Program-made: the position numbers and the translations under genes | Notes under the pieces: model-generated | Database searches by the model: none | Seen by the model: the letters and a program-made list of their open reading frames with translations, nothing else | Told to the model about the DNA's origin: nothing | From: an uncultured Pelagibacteraceae bacterium | GTDB taxonomy: Bacteria; Pseudomonadota; Alphaproteobacteria; Pelagibacterales; Pelagibacteraceae | DNA length: 64,000 bases | Direction: 5' to 3' | Assembly (NCBI GenBank): GCA_902564565.1 | Contig: CACFBW010000001.1 | Span: 124,001 to 188,000, forward strand | Shown here: positions 21,307 through 30,790 of the stretch, one piece after another | Position numbering within the stretch: the first letter of the stretch is position 1 | Layout: every line of letters begins with the position of its first letter

Positions 21307-22275
21307 TTAAGTTTTTCTAAGAGTTAAAATGATTTTTTCAGAAAAGTTAATATCGGTTAAGTTTTCTTTTTTTTTAATAAATTCTTTAATTTCTTCATCA
21401 AGTGGCTTTGTACTTTTTAATTTAATAGATTTAGAAGTTCCTTTGAAAATATACCTTGAATGATTGAAGTAATTTTTTGTGAATTTATCAATTTTAGGAA
21501 AACTTACATAGTTATTATAAATTTTGATAGGTTTTTTTAGATTCATTTCATCATAAAGAAGCATTTTCCTTGAGCCTATTATAATAATTTTTCTAATTTT
21601 TTCAGGATTTAACCAACTTACATTTATATCTGCTTTAATATTATCAATTTTTAAATTTAAAAAAGAAATATCATAGTTTTTTTTATTTAATATATCATGG
21701 TTAATAGTTTTTTTAAGTTTAACTTTTTTATTAAATAAATAATGAAGTATACTTATATCATGTGTAGCTAAATCATATGCTGCAGATATTTTATTTCTAA
21801 TAGGTCCAAAATTTTGCCTTTGAAAATTTATATATTTAATTTTACCAAGTCTTTTTGATGTAATAATTTTTTTAATAAATCTAATATAACTATTATACAT
21901 ATAGATATAGCCAAAACTTAGTTTGTTTTTATTCTTTTTTAATTTTCTTTTAATAATTTTATAGTGCGCAGGCTTAATTAAACCTGGTTTTTCAATTAAA
22001 ATATTTTTTTTTTCTTTAATTAAAGAATTTAAAATAGAAAAGTTATTTCTTGGAGGCGTTGCTAAAAAAATGTTTTTTAGATCCTTTTTTTTTAAAATTT
22101 CATTAAATGAAATTGGAGAAACTTTGCTTTTAAATTTCTTCTTAATAAGGGCAATTTTATTTAAATCATTATCATATATATATATTTTTTTAAAAATTTT
22201 TAATCTAATCAACGTATTAGTTACTATAGTTCCCCAATACCCCAGTCCAATTATGCCAATTATTTTTTTTTTCAT
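21307..22275 (-). CDS. Gfo/Idh/MocA family oxidoreductase
   Basis: IGIIGLGYWGTIVTNTL Rossmann; ILIEKPG; YDLATHDISIL. Confidence 0.85.
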   Translation of the reverse strand: MKKKIIGIIGLGYWGTIVTNTLIRLKIFKKIYIYDNDLNKIALIKKKFKSKVSPISFNEILKKKDLKNIFLATPPRNNFSILNSLIKEKKNILIEKPGLIKPAHYKIIKRKLKKNKNKLSFGYIYMYNSYIRFIKKIITSKRLGKIKYINFQRQNFGPIRNKISAAYDLATHDISILHYLFNKKVKLKKTINHDILNKKNYDISFLNLKIDNIKADINVSWLNPEKIRKIIIIGSRKMLLYDEMNLKKPIKIYNNYVSFPKIDKFTKNYFNHSRYIFKGTSKSIKLKSTKPLDEEIKEFIKKKENLTDINFSEKIILTLRKT

Positions 22276-22337
22276 TATTTATATGATTGATAATGTTAAT
22301 CTATTTATTATAAATTATTATTAATACAATATCTATA

Positions 22338-23813
22338 ATGATTAATATTCAAAGGAACTTTTTTATTGAAAATATTTTATCAGAAGCAAAGATCAATGAT
22401 AAATTTGATATTAGTAAAATCCCATATAAGGATAATATTGTTAATTTTACCAACGATAAACCTTCTTTGATTTTGCTAGATATAGACAGAATTAAAAATA
22501 TTAATTATTTAAAAAAAGATGTGATACTTATTAAAAACAACAATAGCAATACTATTTTCATTCCAGTTTCTCAATACCCAAAAAAAATTTATAATTTAAT
22601 AAAATATTTAGAAAAATTTAATTTAAATAATTTAATACTTGTTAATATTTATAAATTAGGTCTTAACAAAATATCAGATAATAAAAGAGAAAAGATTTTT
22701 AAAACATATCTTACTGTTGATGCGCAGTTAACATTATCAAAACTAATTTCAAATATGATTACACTATTAATAAATAAAGATATTAGATTAGTTTCACTAG
22801 ATTTAGACGAAACATGTTGGACTGGAGTTATTGGTGAGGATGGATTAAGTAAAATTTTCTTAGACAAATACCAAAAAAAATCTTTGAATTATATTAATAA
22901 ATTAATTAATAAAATTGGATTGATTGTTTCAATTCATTCGAAAAATAATGAAAAAATAGCAATAAATGGAATTAAAAAAAAGTTATCAAAATACCCAAAT
23001 TTTATAAAAAAAACTTTCAAGTACATTAATTGGAATGCAAAAAATAAATCTATAAAAAAAATTACGAAACTAGTTAATTTTTCCAAAAATAATATTATTT
23101 ATTTTGATGACAATATTTCTGAAATTAAACAAATAAATAAGTTTTTATTAAGTAAAAATTGTTTTTGGATTAAAAATTCTTATTTTTTTTATTTGTATTC
23201 AAAGTGCGTTTATATATCCAATTATACCAGACCAAAAAATAAAAAGAGATTTAAAGATATTAAAAGTAATATTGTGAGAAGTGAGATTTCAGAATCAAAA
23301 GGTGTTTTAAATTATATAAAAACATCTAAATTAAAAGTAAAATTCACCGTTAAAAAATTAGATTTAAAAAGATGTGAAGAAATGTCTAATAAAATTAACC
23401 AATTTAATTCTAACTACAAAAGATATGATTTAAAAAAAATAAAATCACTTAATAATACTAAAAATATTAAAATAGTAACATTTTCTGTGTCTGATAAATA
23501 TTCAGACTCAGGAATAATTTCTAATATCATTTTAGAGAAAAATAAAATGCATGATCTGATCAATGAATTTACCATATCTTGTAGAGCTTTAGGTAGAGGC
23601 CTTGAATATCATTTTTTGAATCAATTAATAAAAAAATTCTCTATTAAAGAATTAAGAATTAATTACATTAAAACTGATAGAAATGAACCTTTTATTAATT
23701 TTGCTGAAAAAATTAGTTCTAAAAAAAATAAAAAAATGTATTGGATTAATATAACAAAAGTAAAAAAAATTTCGGAAAATTATGAAAAATATATTAAAAC
23801 AAAAATTAATTAA
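22338..23813 (+). CDS. HAD-IIIC / FkbH-like protein
   Basis: LVSLDLDETCWTGVIGEDGLSKIFL (DxDxTxWxGVxGEDG signature), IYFDDNISEI; C-terminal acyltransferase-like region. Confidence 0.88.
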   Translation: MINIQRNFFIENILSEAKINDKFDISKIPYKDNIVNFTNDKPSLILLDIDRIKNINYLKKDVILIKNNNSNTIFIPVSQYPKKIYNLIKYLEKFNLNNLILVNIYKLGLNKISDNKREKIFKTYLTVDAQLTLSKLISNMITLLINKDIRLVSLDLDETCWTGVIGEDGLSKIFLDKYQKKSLNYINKLINKIGLIVSIHSKNNEKIAINGIKKKLSKYPNFIKKTFKYINWNAKNKSIKKITKLVNFSKNNIIYFDDNISEIKQINKFLLSKNCFWIKNSYFFYLYSKCVYISNYTRPKNKKRFKDIKSNIVRSEISESKGVLNYIKTSKLKVKFTVKKLDLKRCEEMSNKINQFNSNYKRYDLKKIKSLNNTKNIKIVTFSVSDKYSDSGIISNIILEKNKMHDLINEFTISCRALGRGLEYHFLNQLIKKFSIKELRINYIKTDRNEPFINFAEKISSKKNKKMYWINITKVKKISENYEKYIKTKIN

Positions 23814-24015
23814 AAATATTATAAAAATTTTAAAAATTAAAGACCAAAAAAAATTTTATAGTATAAAAAGAATCAATTGTGATGAATGGGATTCTTTAGC
23901 ACATTTACAAATAATTTTTTTAATTGAAAAGAACGTAAAAAAAAAAATTCCTATTAAAAAATTAAATAAAATTTCTAGTACAAAAGAATTAATTAAAATT
24001 TTTAATGAAAATTAA
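23782..24015 (+). CDS. Acyl carrier protein (phosphopantetheine attachment site)
   Basis: NCDEWDSLAHLQIIFLIEKNV (DSL phosphopantetheine site); overlaps the end of the FkbH-like gene. Confidence 0.82.
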   Translation: MKNILKQKLIKNIIKILKIKDQKKFYSIKRINCDEWDSLAHLQIIFLIEKNVKKKIPIKKLNKISSTKELIKIFNEN

Positions 24016-24556
24016 CGGTAAATACGTTTGTCTTAAGAGTATAAATGTGGGAGATAGTAATTTTATTTACAATCTTAGACAAAATAAAAATAATAGTTTT
24101 TATTTACACAAACCACCAAAATCAATCAAATATCAAAAAAATTGGATTAAAAAAAATATTAAAGATCACAAAGCACTTGATTTTATTATTATCAATAAAA
24201 AGAAAAATACAAAATTAGGAACAATAGCTTTTGATTCTATCAATATAAATGAAGCAGAGTGGGGAAGATGGATTTCAAAAGGAAATACAATTGAAAATAT
24301 CGAAGCTATTATTTTATTATTAAATTATGGTTTTAAAAAACTTAAACTAAAAAAAATTTATTCTTTAACTAATATTAATAATAAAAAAGTAATTAATTTT
24401 CACAAAAATACTACAGCTTTATACTCAGGTAAAATAAAATCTTTTTTTCTAATTAAAAATAAAAAAACTGATGCAGTTAAGTTTGTTTTTAATAAAAAAA
24501 ATTTTTATAAATTCAAAAAAAAATTTGATTTTATGACTCGATCAATTCAATTATAA
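24005..24556 (+). CDS. GNAT family N-acetyltransferase
   Basis: VCLKSINVGDSNFIYNLRQN...EWGRWISKGNTIENIEAIILLLNYGFKKLKLKKIYSLTNINNKKVINFHK. Confidence 0.75.
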   Translation: MKINGKYVCLKSINVGDSNFIYNLRQNKNNSFYLHKPPKSIKYQKNWIKKNIKDHKALDFIIINKKKNTKLGTIAFDSININEAEWGRWISKGNTIENIEAIILLLNYGFKKLKLKKIYSLTNINNKKVINFHKNTTALYSGKIKSFFLIKNKKTDAVKFVFNKKNFYKFKKKFDFMTRSIQL

Positions 24557-24917
24557 AACTATTTTTCATCGTTAAAAAAGCTATTTTTTTATTATTAAAA
24601 GCTTTAGCTGGAACTGGATTAACTATTAATTTAAATTTCTTTTTTTTTAATTTAATAATTTCTTTATGCAAATTTTTAACTTTATAGGCAAAATGGTAAG
24701 CATAATTTTTTTTCTTAATAAAATTAACAAGGCCGTAATTTTTTTTAAAAGGCTTAACTAGTTCGATAATATTATTTGAATTATATATAAATTGTATTTT
24801 TACTTGCAATATGTTGTCAGTAATTACTTTTCCTTTCCTTGTATAACTTATTTCCTTAAATTCTTTAATAGATTTTTTAAAATTATTAGTTAAATAACCT
24901 ATATGATGAAATTTCAT
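24531..24917 (-). CDS. VOC family (glyoxalase/methylmalonyl-CoA epimerase-like) protein
   Basis: MKFHHIGYLTNNFKKSIKEF...YHFAYKVKNLHKEIIKLKKKKFKLIVNPVPAKAFNNKKIAFLTMKNSFIIELIE. Confidence 0.78.
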   Translation of the reverse strand: MKFHHIGYLTNNFKKSIKEFKEISYTRKGKVITDNILQVKIQFIYNSNNIIELVKPFKKNYGLVNFIKKKNYAYHFAYKVKNLHKEIIKLKKKKFKLIVNPVPAKAFNNKKIAFLTMKNSFIIELIES

Positions 24918-25011
24918 GTTGATTAAATTATATTATTTGTGATTTTTGTCATCAAAAAAACAAATTTGTTTTATAATTCTAATTTTTTGATACAAGAAAA
25001 TTATAACATTC

Positions 25012-27144
25012 ATGTCCAAAAAAATATTTATTATATTGCCACATAAAGACCAATTTATAAAAAATTATGCTGGTTCTGCTTCTATATGGGTTAAGGATTT
25101 TTTTAATAAATCTCAATTTAAAAAAAAAATTAATATATTTGGATCCACCAATAATACAAATAATGTATTTGTTAAAAAAAATTATATTAATATCAAAATT
25201 CCAGAACTTAAGCTCTCAAGTAAATCTAATTTTTATATAAAAAAATTACTTAATTATTGTTACAAAGAGAATCCCAGTTTAATAGAAATACACAATAGAC
25301 CCTCATATCTTTTAAAAATTTCCAAATTTTACAAAAAAGCAAATTTTATTTTAGTTATTCATAATGACCCGTTAAATCTTAAAGGTTCAATCACCGTTGA
25401 TGAAAGAAAAAAGCTTATAAATTTATGCTATAAAATATATTTTGTAAGTTCTTGGGTTGAAGAAAAGTTTTTTAATGGAATAGATAAAAATTTTTATACT
25501 AATTTTAGAACTATTTATCCTAGTATTAATAAAATAAAAAAATTCCCAAAAAAAGAAAATTTAATTATATTTTCTGGAAAATTGAATGCAGCTAAAGGCT
25601 TCGATAAATTTGCCTTAGCAATAATCAAAGTTTTAAAAAAATACAAAAATTGGAAATCGATTATTATAGGAGATGAACCAAGAGAAAAATATAATTTTAA
25701 ACATTCGAGATTATTATTTACTGGTTGGATTTCTCAAGATAAAGTTTTAAATTTATATAACAAATCTTCAATAACTGTTGTTCCATCTTTGTGGGAAGAA
25801 CCATTCGGTAGGTCTTCTTTGGAAGCTGGGTCAAGAGGTAATGCTGTAATTATTTCTAAAAGAGGTGGATTACCAGAAACTATAGAAAATCCTATTTTTT
25901 TAAAGAATGTATCTTCAAATTCTATTTATTTAGAAATAGAAAGGCTAATTAAAAATAAAGATTTACTTAAATCAACTCAATTAAGATCATTTAAAAAACC
26001 TTTACACACAATAACAGAGAATACAATTATAATGGATCGTGATAGAAAAGCTGCTTTATCGCCTTATAAAAAAATAAATATCAATAAAAATTCAAAATTA
26101 AAAATTTTACACGTTTTTAATAGAGCTGAAAAAATTGGAGGTAGAATATATTTCATATCAACAGGTAAAAAAATTGAGAATGGGCTAATTAGACTTGGTC
26201 ATGATGTTGAAGGTATTAGCGATAGAGATATTTTAAGTTATAATCCAAAATTAAATGCAAAACAGACCTTAAATAAGATTTTTTTAGAAAAATCACTATA
26301 TTATAGACCTGATATAGTTTTATTAGGCCATGTAAATACCATTAAAGAGGAATGTTTTGAAAAAATTAAAAATGTTAATCGAAATGTTATTTTTTCACAG
26401 TGGTATGAAGATAATTTAACAAAATCTGGTCCAGATTTTGAAAAAAATTATGAAAATTTAAAAACAAACTTTAAATATTTAGATAATTTTTTTATATCAA
26501 CTCACCCTGACGATGTAAGTAAAAAATTAAATAGAATAAAGTATCATTTTTTACCAACACCAGTAGACAAAAATATAGAAAAACTAAATGTCTACAATTT
26601 AAAAAATTATACTTATGATGTTTTTTTTGCAATGAGTCATGGTGTTAATAGAGGGATTATTAAATCTGGTAAAGTTGATGAGAGAGAGTATTTTATAAAA
26701 GAGTTAATGAATATAAACAAAGATATTAAATTTGATGTTTATGGTTATAATGAACGTAATCCTGTTTGGTCAGAAAGTTTTTATTCTGCAATTTCGAAAT
26801 CTTCTATGGCAGTAAATCTCAATCGAGGCAAACCAAAAAAATATTCGTCTAGCAATAGAATTGGTTCTTTAATTGGGAATGGCTTATTAACATTTATTGA
26901 TTATAAAAAAAAATTTAATCATTTTTTTAATAAAAATGAAATTATTTTTTACCACAACGGCAATGATTTATCTGAAAAAATTAACTATTATAAAATAAAT
27001 GAATCTGAAAGAAGAAGAATCTCTTTTAATGGTCAAAAAAAATATTTTAAATTGTTTAATGAAGTTGAAGTTGCCAAATATATTGTAAGTGAGTCCATTG
27101 GAGTTAATAATTACAATCCTATTTGGCATAATTACCTAAAATAG
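25012..27144 (+). CDS. Two-domain glycosyltransferase (GT4-type N-terminal half, CgeB-like C-terminal half)
   Basis: LIIFSGKLNAAKGFDKFALAI, VPSLWEEPFGRSSLEAGSRGNAVI in N-half; second domain with FSQWYEDNL, STHPDDVSKKL, GSLIGNGLLTFID. Confidence 0.82.
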   Translation: MSKKIFIILPHKDQFIKNYAGSASIWVKDFFNKSQFKKKINIFGSTNNTNNVFVKKNYINIKIPELKLSSKSNFYIKKLLNYCYKENPSLIEIHNRPSYLLKISKFYKKANFILVIHNDPLNLKGSITVDERKKLINLCYKIYFVSSWVEEKFFNGIDKNFYTNFRTIYPSINKIKKFPKKENLIIFSGKLNAAKGFDKFALAIIKVLKKYKNWKSIIIGDEPREKYNFKHSRLLFTGWISQDKVLNLYNKSSITVVPSLWEEPFGRSSLEAGSRGNAVIISKRGGLPETIENPIFLKNVSSNSIYLEIERLIKNKDLLKSTQLRSFKKPLHTITENTIIMDRDRKAALSPYKKININKNSKLKILHVFNRAEKIGGRIYFISTGKKIENGLIRLGHDVEGISDRDILSYNPKLNAKQTLNKIFLEKSLYYRPDIVLLGHVNTIKEECFEKIKNVNRNVIFSQWYEDNLTKSGPDFEKNYENLKTNFKYLDNFFISTHPDDVSKKLNRIKYHFLPTPVDKNIEKLNVYNLKNYTYDVFFAMSHGVNRGIIKSGKVDEREYFIKELMNINKDIKFDVYGYNERNPVWSESFYSAISKSSMAVNLNRGKPKKYSSSNRIGSLIGNGLLTFIDYKKKFNHFFNKNEIIFYHNGNDLSEKINYYKINESERRRISFNGQKKYFKLFNEVEVAKYIVSESIGVNNYNPIWHNYLK

Positions 27145-27145
27145 T

Positions 27146-28240
27146 ATGAAAATCAAATTTACAAATTTATACAAACTTTTACCTGAAAAAAATAAAATAT
27201 TTAATAAGATTAATTATTTAATAAAAAATAATCAATTTGTTGGTGGTGAGGAAGTTAAAAAATTTGAATTGGAGTTTTCATTATTTACAGGTTCAAAATT
27301 TTGTGTTTCTGTTGCAAATGGTACCGATGCTCTTTTCTTAGCAATAAAATCTTTACAACTAAAAAGAGGTAGCGAAGTTATAATTCCAGTTAATACTTGG
27401 ATTTCAACGGCTGAAGCTGCTGTAGATGCAGGATTAAAAGTCATATTTTGTGATGTAAATTTAGATGACTATTCAATTGATTTAAAAGATTTAAAAAAAA
27501 AAATAACAAACAAAACTAAATTAATAATTCCAGTTCATCTTTATGGGAATCCAACTAACATCCTTGAAATTAAAAAAATAGTAAATAAAAGAAGTATAAA
27601 AATTATTGAAGATTGCGCTCAAGCTCACGGTTCACTTATAAAAAACAAACATGTAGGTACTTTTGGAGATATAGGAACTTATAGTTTTTTTCCTGGTAAA
27701 AATCTTGGTTGTTTTGGTGATGGTGGGGCAATTATTACTAATAATAAAAATTATTATGAATTTATTTTAAGAGCAAGGAATCATGGAGCTTTAAAAAAAT
27801 ACGATCATAAATTTTCTGGTCAAAATTCTAGACTAGATACAATTCAAGCTAGTATTTTGAGAATTAAATTAAAAAACTATAAAAAAGTACTGATTAAAAG
27901 GAATAAACTGGCTAAAATTTATTATGAAAATTTATCAAATTTAAAAAATATCGCACTATATAAATTAAATAAAAAATATAAATCATGTTATCATCAATTT
28001 GTAATCAGGGTTAATAATAGAAACAAGCTTCAAAGATTTTTATCTAATAAGAAAATATCTACGATGATTCATTATCCATATATGTTAAATGAACTAAGTT
28101 TTTTTAATTATAAAAAGAAACTGCCAAATGCCAAAAACTTAGGAAAAAAAATTTTGAGTTTACCAATATCGGAAGAACATACACCCAAAGAAATTTACTT
28201 TATATGTAAACAAATAAATATATTTTACAAAAAAAATTAA
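27146..28240 (+). CDS. DegT/DnrJ/EryC1/StrS family sugar aminotransferase
   Basis: FCVSVANGTDALFLAIKSL, IPVNTWISTAEAAVDAG, EDCAQAHGS, SFFPGKNLGCFGDGGAI (PLP lysine). Confidence 0.94.
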   Translation: MKIKFTNLYKLLPEKNKIFNKINYLIKNNQFVGGEEVKKFELEFSLFTGSKFCVSVANGTDALFLAIKSLQLKRGSEVIIPVNTWISTAEAAVDAGLKVIFCDVNLDDYSIDLKDLKKKITNKTKLIIPVHLYGNPTNILEIKKIVNKRSIKIIEDCAQAHGSLIKNKHVGTFGDIGTYSFFPGKNLGCFGDGGAIITNNKNYYEFILRARNHGALKKYDHKFSGQNSRLDTIQASILRIKLKNYKKVLIKRNKLAKIYYENLSNLKNIALYKLNKKYKSCYHQFVIRVNNRNKLQRFLSNKKISTMIHYPYMLNELSFFNYKKKLPNAKNLGKKILSLPISEEHTPKEIYFICKQINIFYKKN

Positions 28241-28247
28241 TTTATCA

Positions 28248-28646
28248 ATGAAAAAATATACTTTTAAAAAATATAAAAAAAAAAGTGGAACTTTGGTGCC
28301 ATTTTCATTAATCAAAGATATACCTTTCAAAACCAAAAGAATATTCATTATATATGGAAATAAAAATTTTATTCGTGGAAATCACGCTCACTTTAAATGT
28401 TCACAATTTTTAATTCCGATATATGGAGCCATGGATGTTGAGTATGAAAATAAAAATAAGAAAATTAAAAAAAAAATTAATTATTTAAATAAACAGGGTA
28501 TATTATTAAAACCAAAAACATGGTGTAAAATAAAATTTAATACAAATCATTCAATTTTAATGGTTTTTTGCGATATGGAATATAAATATAATGATTACAT
28601 AGCAAAATATAGTGATTTTTTAAAAATTATAAAAAATAAAAAATGA
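28248..28646 (+). CDS. WxcM-like / FdtA-type sugar 3,4-ketoisomerase (cupin)
   Basis: FIRGNHAHFKCSQFLIPIYGAMDVEY (RGxHAHxxxxQ motif), YNDYIAKYSDFL. Confidence 0.82.
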   Translation: MKKYTFKKYKKKSGTLVPFSLIKDIPFKTKRIFIIYGNKNFIRGNHAHFKCSQFLIPIYGAMDVEYENKNKKIKKKINYLNKQGILLKPKTWCKIKFNTNHSILMVFCDMEYKYNDYIAKYSDFLKIIKNKK

Positions 28647-29566
28647 ATTTATTAATTACTGGATGCTGTGGTCATATTGGTTCATACATTGCTCAAAATG
28701 TTTATAAAATTAAAAAAATTAAAAAAACAATTTTAGTAGATAATATTAAATCTAATAGATTTTGTTCATTATTTAACCTTAATAAAAAAAATAAATTAAA
28801 ATTTTTATTAAGAGATGTAAGCATAACTAATAGCCTTAATGACATTAAAAAAATTGATTATGTAATACATTGCGCTTCAATGACAAATGCTGAAAAAAGC
28901 TTTTCAAAAAAAAGTGAAATGTATAAGAATAATTTAAATTGTCTTCGTAATGTTATTAAATTTTGTAAAAAAAATAATTCAAAATTAATACATTTATCTT
29001 CAACTAGTGTGTATGGTAAACAAACTAAAATAGTTGATGAAAACTGTGAAAAGAAATACTTAAAACCTCAATCACCATACGCTGATATTAAACTTATTGA
29101 AGAAAGAATGCTTAAAAAAATGAGTAAAGAATTAAGTTATATTACTTATCGTTTTGGTACAATTTCTGGAGTTTCAAGTGGGATTAGATTCCACACAGCA
29201 GTAAATAAATTTTGCTTTAATGCTGCAATTAATGAAAATATTAATGTTTATAAAACTGCATTACATCAATATAGACCGTACCTTTCATTAAGAGATGCAT
29301 TTAAAGTATTTAAATTTTCAATTGAAAATGATTTTTTTAAAAATGATATATTTAATGCATTATCGGGTAATTACACAGTAGATCAAATTTTAAAAAAAAT
29401 TAAAAAATACAAAAAAAATATTAAAATAAAGCTAGTTTCATCAAGAATTATGAACCAATTATCATACCATGTAAGTGATAAGAAAATTAACAATGCAGGT
29501 CTTTATTTAAATTCTAAAATTGACCTTGATATTAAAGAAACAATTAAACTTTTAAAAAATATTTAA
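28643..29566 (+). CDS. NAD-dependent epimerase/dehydratase (SDR)
   Basis: LLITGCCGHIGSYIAQNV Rossmann; HLSSTSVYGKQ; SPYADIKLIEE (YxxxK). Confidence 0.87.
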   Translation: MNLLITGCCGHIGSYIAQNVYKIKKIKKTILVDNIKSNRFCSLFNLNKKNKLKFLLRDVSITNSLNDIKKIDYVIHCASMTNAEKSFSKKSEMYKNNLNCLRNVIKFCKKNNSKLIHLSSTSVYGKQTKIVDENCEKKYLKPQSPYADIKLIEERMLKKMSKELSYITYRFGTISGVSSGIRFHTAVNKFCFNAAINENINVYKTALHQYRPYLSLRDAFKVFKFSIENDFFKNDIFNALSGNYTVDQILKKIKKYKKNIKIKLVSSRIMNQLSYHVSDKKINNAGLYLNSKIDLDIKETIKLLKNI

Positions 29567-30763
29567 ATGATTTGCAAAATTACAAAAAAACAAATAACAC
29601 CATTTATGTCATTTGGAAAAATGCCAATTGCTAATGCTTTTTTAAAAAAAAGTGGATTTAAAAAAGAGTTTTTTTTTAAAATGGAAGTTGGTTTTTCAAA
29701 AGATCTATCTCTTTTTCAGTTAAATGATCATCCCAAACCTAAAATGATGTTTAATAAAAATTATCCTTTTTTTACCGGTAGTTCAAAAAATATGATTAAA
29801 CATTTTAAAAAATATTCTGATTGGGTTAAAAAAAATTACTTAAAAAATAATAAAAATCTAATCGAAATTGGCTCAAATGATGGAACATTCCTAAAAAATT
29901 TTAATTCAAAAAAAATTAATTGTATAGGTTTTGAACCTTCTGCTAATGTTGCTAATATTGCAAAAAATAATGGTGTTAAAACTATAAACAAATTCTTTAC
30001 TTATAAAAATGTTTCAAAAATTAAAAAAAATAAATCGACTATTGATTTAATATGTGCTGCTAATGCAATTTGTCATGTTCCTAATTTGAATGACCTTATT
30101 AGAGGAATTGATTTTTTATTAACAAAAGATGGTTTTTTTATTTTTGAGGAACCTTACTTAGGTTCCATGTTTAAGAAAGTTTCCTATGACCAAATTTATG
30201 ATGAACATATATTCATGTTTTCAGCTACTTCGGTTAAAAAAATATTTAATTTATACAATTTTGAACTTATTGATGTTTTGCCACAAAAAACTCATGGCGG
30301 ATCAATGAGGTATGTTGTGTGCAGAAAAAACGTACATAAAATTAAAAATAGTGTAAAAAAATTAATATCTTATGAAAAAAGAAATAATATTGATAATATT
30401 AAAGGATGTTTGAAATTTAAGAGAAATTGCGAAAGGTCAAAAAAAAAACTTAGTATTAAAATTAAAAAAATTATAAAAAGTGGATATAATATTGCTGGTT
30501 ATGGTGCAACATCGAAAAGTACAACAATATTAAATTATTGCAATATTAATCACAAATATATTGATTTCATTTCAGACACCACAATTGAAAAAATAAATAA
30601 ATATACACCTGGAACACATATTCCTATTGTGCCAATTGAATATTTTAGAAATAATATCCCAAATTATACTTTTTTATTTGCCTGGAATCATAAAAAAGAG
30701 ATATTTAAAAAAGAAAAAAAAATATTAAATAAAACAAATTGGTTTGCTCACGTTAAATTATAA
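29567..30763 (+). CDS. Class I SAM-dependent C-methyltransferase (NDP-hexose C-methyltransferase family)
   Basis: N-terminal MICKITKKQITPFMSFGKMPIANAFL, LIEIGSNDGTFLKNF SAM motif, EEPYLGSMFKKVSYDQIYDEHIFMFSATSV, GYGATSKSTTILNY. Confidence 0.87.
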   Translation: MICKITKKQITPFMSFGKMPIANAFLKKSGFKKEFFFKMEVGFSKDLSLFQLNDHPKPKMMFNKNYPFFTGSSKNMIKHFKKYSDWVKKNYLKNNKNLIEIGSNDGTFLKNFNSKKINCIGFEPSANVANIAKNNGVKTINKFFTYKNVSKIKKNKSTIDLICAANAICHVPNLNDLIRGIDFLLTKDGFFIFEEPYLGSMFKKVSYDQIYDEHIFMFSATSVKKIFNLYNFELIDVLPQKTHGGSMRYVVCRKNVHKIKNSVKKLISYEKRNNIDNIKGCLKFKRNCERSKKKLSIKIKKIIKSGYNIAGYGATSKSTTILNYCNINHKYIDFISDTTIEKINKYTPGTHIPIVPIEYFRNNIPNYTFLFAWNHKKEIFKKEKKILNKTNWFAHVKL

Positions 30764-30790
30764 AATTATTAATCTTAATAAAATTTAATA

